From assembly GCA_025922795.1 (NCBI GenBank), contig JAICHC010000129.1:1-7309 (forward strand): 7,309 nucleotides of DNA. Reading direction: 5' to 3'. Source of the stretch: Candidatus Binatia bacterium (lineage in GTDB: Bacteria; Desulfobacterota_B; Binatia; UBA9968). The notes below the pieces were generated by a model that saw only the letters and a list, made by a program, of their open reading frames with translations, did not search any database and was not told the origin of the DNA. Positions 5,911-7,309 of this stretch are shown in pieces. A program made the position numbers and the translations under genes. Position 1 is the stretch's first letter. Every line of letters starts with the position of its first letter.

Positions 5911-7134
5911 TCAGAGTGCCTGGCGGACAAATTCGAACAGGTCTTGAACGGGCACGGCCCGCTGTTTAAGTTCGGCGAACGACCGCTGGCAGAGAGCGCT
6001 GGAAGTGAGCACTAGCTCCGCGCCGGTTCTTGCCGCTTCGTTTAGCCGGTCGACCGCGCTCCATTGCGCCAGTTCCGGGTCCGCTTCGGGAACACCGCCA
6101 CCACCACCGCAACACCACGCCCAGCGCCGGTTTCGCTCCATTTCGACGAGCTGAACTCCGGGAATCGTGCGTAGAATGCGGCGTGGCTCATCATACACGC
6201 CGGCACCGCGCCCCAAATGGCAGGAATCGTGATAGGTAATTTTCTTATTGACGCGTTTGGAAAATTTCAGCCGGTCGGAGTGGATGAGTTGATTGATGTA
6301 TTCGACTCCGTGCAGGGCTCGAAACTCAAGCCCGCTCGTCTTGCTGTATTCGCGCCAGATCCGCTGGCAACTGCCGCAGGCGACTACGACGGTCTTAATC
6401 CCGGCTCGAGCAATCGCTTCCAGATTTGCCGCTTTTAAGCGCTCATACTCAGCTCGAAAGCCGAGATCGAAAGCATAAAGACCGCAGCATTTTTCCTCCT
6501 GTCCGAGAATCACGAAATCCTCTCCCGTCACTTGCATGATACCGGCTAGCGCGCGCGCGCTGCTCTGGCCACCAGGTTGGTCGGCGGAGCAACCGGCGAA
6601 CAGCAAAGTAGCCGCGCCGATCTCCCCCGAGTTGTGAAGCCCAAGCCCTTCGGCCCACGCGCCGCGTTGTTCCTTCGGCTGCTCCCACGGATTGTCATAT
6701 CGATGTAAATTGTCGTAGATCGGCCGGTGCGCTTCGATGACGCCTTCTTTCTTGTAAATTTCCTCGCGCATTGCCACAGTGATATCCCAAGGTCCATAGC
6801 CGTCGCCACGCACGCCGCAAAGCTCCTGGCACATGAGACAATTGGTACAAGCGTAAGTGACTTCTTTGAGCTCGGGGGTAATCGGATCGAGGCCATGAAA
6901 AACACGCTGCGCCATCAGCCAACGCGACTTCGGGGTGTGGCGCTGAAAACGATAAAACTCGTAGGGCGGACACTTTTCTTTAGGCCCTGGAGAATCTTCC
7001 ATCGGATTCGCCGGACCGTGTCCGTAGCACGAGCCGCAGAGAACGCAGCCACTACTGCGTTCCTCGAGTCCCTTGGCGTAAAGCCACTTTTTGACTCGTT
7101 CAAGTCCAACGGAGTTTTTCGGATCCTGTTTCAC
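5911..7134 (-). CDS. Fe-S oxidoreductase with two 4Fe-4S motifs and two CCG domains (HdrD/GlcF/LutA-like)
   Basis: This 407-residue cytosolic protein should be an electron-transfer subunit. Near the N-terminus are two ferredoxin-like cysteine sets: C30-x2-C33-x2-C36 followed by C55, and C96-x2-C99-x2-C102-x3-C106. Two CCG domains follow: C182, then C216-C217-G, then C253-x2-C256; and C305 (HDSCHLG), then C341-C342-G in a glycine-rich run, then C382. The second domain lacks the first cysteine of its final pair (S379 at that place), as occurs in some GlcF/LutA-type proteins. No membrane segment or signal peptide is seen. Relatives act with a flavoprotein or quinone-linked partner; none is encoded here. 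The start is a GTG with GGAG 10 nt upstream; a nearby ATG in another frame does not fit. It is the first gene after the promoter and is joined to the phosphorylase by a 2-nt gap, so it likely serves the same pathway, perhaps oxidising the aldehyde or passing on electrons (inference). Confidence 0.92.
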   Translation of the reverse strand: MKQDPKNSVGLERVKKWLYAKGLEERSSGCVLCGSCYGHGPANPMEDSPGPKEKCPPYEFYRFQRHTPKSRWLMAQRVFHGLDPITPELKEVTYACTNCLMCQELCGVRGDGYGPWDITVAMREEIYKKEGVIEAHRPIYDNLHRYDNPWEQPKEQRGAWAEGLGLHNSGEIGAATLLFAGCSADQPGGQSSARALAGIMQVTGEDFVILGQEEKCCGLYAFDLGFRAEYERLKAANLEAIARAGIKTVVVACGSCQRIWREYSKTSGLEFRALHGVEYINQLIHSDRLKFSKRVNKKITYHDSCHLGRGAGVYDEPRRILRTIPGVQLVEMERNRRWAWCCGGGGGVPEADPELAQWSAVDRLNEAARTGAELVLTSSALCQRSFAELKQRAVPVQDLFEFVRQAL

Positions 7135-7144
7135 GAAAATGCGG

Positions 7145-7148
7145 CTCC
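7145..7148 (-). promoter_or_regulatory. Ribosome binding site supporting the GTG start of the Fe-S gene
   Basis: GGAG on the minus strand lies 10 nt before the GTG at 7134. No ATG in this frame lies closer to the promoter. The predicted leader is only about 30 nt. Confidence 0.55.
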
Positions 7149-7164
7149 ATAGAATTAGTTAATG

Positions 7165-7178
7165 TATAAAACTTTATA
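7165..7178. promoter_or_regulatory. AT-rich palindrome over the -10 box (possible operator)
   Basis: TATAAA and TTTATA form perfect 6-bp arms around a 2-bp centre, exactly overlapping the -10 box and the start site. A dimeric regulator could bind here, but at this base composition the palindrome may be fortuitous. No regulator gene is present in the window. Confidence 0.3.
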
Positions 7179-7200
7179 GCCTGCTACGCGCGCCTGTCAA
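7173..7200 (-). promoter_or_regulatory. Sigma-70 type promoter for the six-gene block
   Basis: On the minus strand a perfect -35 box TTGACA (7195-7200) is followed after 16 nt by TATAAA (7173-7178), five of six matches to the -10 consensus. Predicted transcription start is around 7165, about 30 nt before the GTG of the Fe-S gene. The near-consensus boxes suggest strong basal expression. A 14-bp palindrome covers the -10 box and could bind a repressor. Confidence 0.75.
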
Positions 7201-7228
7201 CTAACACCGCCCTGCCCGCTTGTATAAT
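7201..7228 (+). promoter_or_regulatory. Weak candidate divergent promoter
   Basis: On the plus strand a perfect TATAAT (7223-7228) is preceded at 16 nt by CTAACA (four of six matches to TTGACA). It would drive transcription to the right, out of the window. No convincing start codon with a Shine-Dalgarno follows before the edge; the ATG at 7284 has none. The stretch 7231-7309 is open in one plus frame but I cannot assign it to a gene. Confidence 0.25.
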
Positions 7229-7309
7229 ACGGATTTCCCTTCCGGGTTCAGCGGTCCCTGATCGTGCAGGCTCCGCGAAGCGAATGATAGCGAGGGGTTA
7301 TTTCGAGAC

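Noticed and set aside
7215..7254. Second minus-strand promoter upstream of the main one (CTGAAC, 16 nt, TATTAT)
   Set aside because: The -35 matches only three of six positions, and a far better promoter lies closer to the gene.

Overview
The window carries one compact, co-directional block of six genes, all on the minus strand. Transcription runs from right (about 7165) to left (about 228). No plus-strand gene is supported. Base composition is moderate (roughly mid-50s % GC by eye), starts are ATG or GTG with short Shine-Dalgarno motifs, and the leading promoter is an almost perfect housekeeping sigma-70 type. Together with the gene content (CCG-domain Fe-S oxidoreductase, acyl-CoA synthetase, Sfp-type phosphopantetheinyl transferase) this suggests an uncultured soil, sediment or marine proteobacterium-like lineage. 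The sequence alone does not fix the taxon.

Layout in transcription order: promoter (7173-7200), then (1) an Fe-S / CCG-domain oxidoreductase, (2) a PNP/UDP-family nucleoside phosphorylase, (3) an MtnA/eIF-2B-like sugar-1-phosphate isomerase carrying a second, degenerate copy of its own Rossmann-like domain, (4) a class II (AraD/FucA-type) aldolase fused to a C-terminal SCP2-like lipid-binding domain, (5) an AMP-forming acyl-CoA synthetase, and, after a 152-nt gap, (6) a phosphopantetheinyl transferase. Genes 1-5 are separated by 2, 24, 7 and -25 nt, so they almost certainly form one operon. Gene 6 may be a trailing member.

Genes 2-3-4 reproduce the order of reactions of the known DHAP shunt for 5'-modified adenosines: phosphorolysis to a 5-substituted ribose-1-phosphate, isomerisation to the ribulose-1-phosphate, then aldol cleavage to dihydroxyacetone phosphate plus a two-carbon-extended aldehyde. 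What is unusual is the surroundings: a lipid-binding domain fused to the aldolase, an acyl-CoA synthetase, an Fe-S redox protein and a PPTase. My inference is that the substrate may be a hydrophobic or lipid-linked nucleoside (adenosylhopane is one known example) rather than methylthioadenosine. The aldehyde would be oxidised and the resulting acid activated as a thioester. No gene in the window encodes an obvious aldehyde dehydrogenase or a substrate-forming radical-SAM enzyme, so this remains a hypothesis.

The left edge (1-227), downstream of the last gene, holds a long imperfect inverted repeat (9-159) able to fold into a 31-position stem with an inner hairpin; it is either a structured RNA or a MITE-like element. 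The right edge (7135-7309) holds the operon promoter, an AT-rich palindrome over its -10 box, a weak possible divergent promoter, and about 80 bases that I cannot assign.
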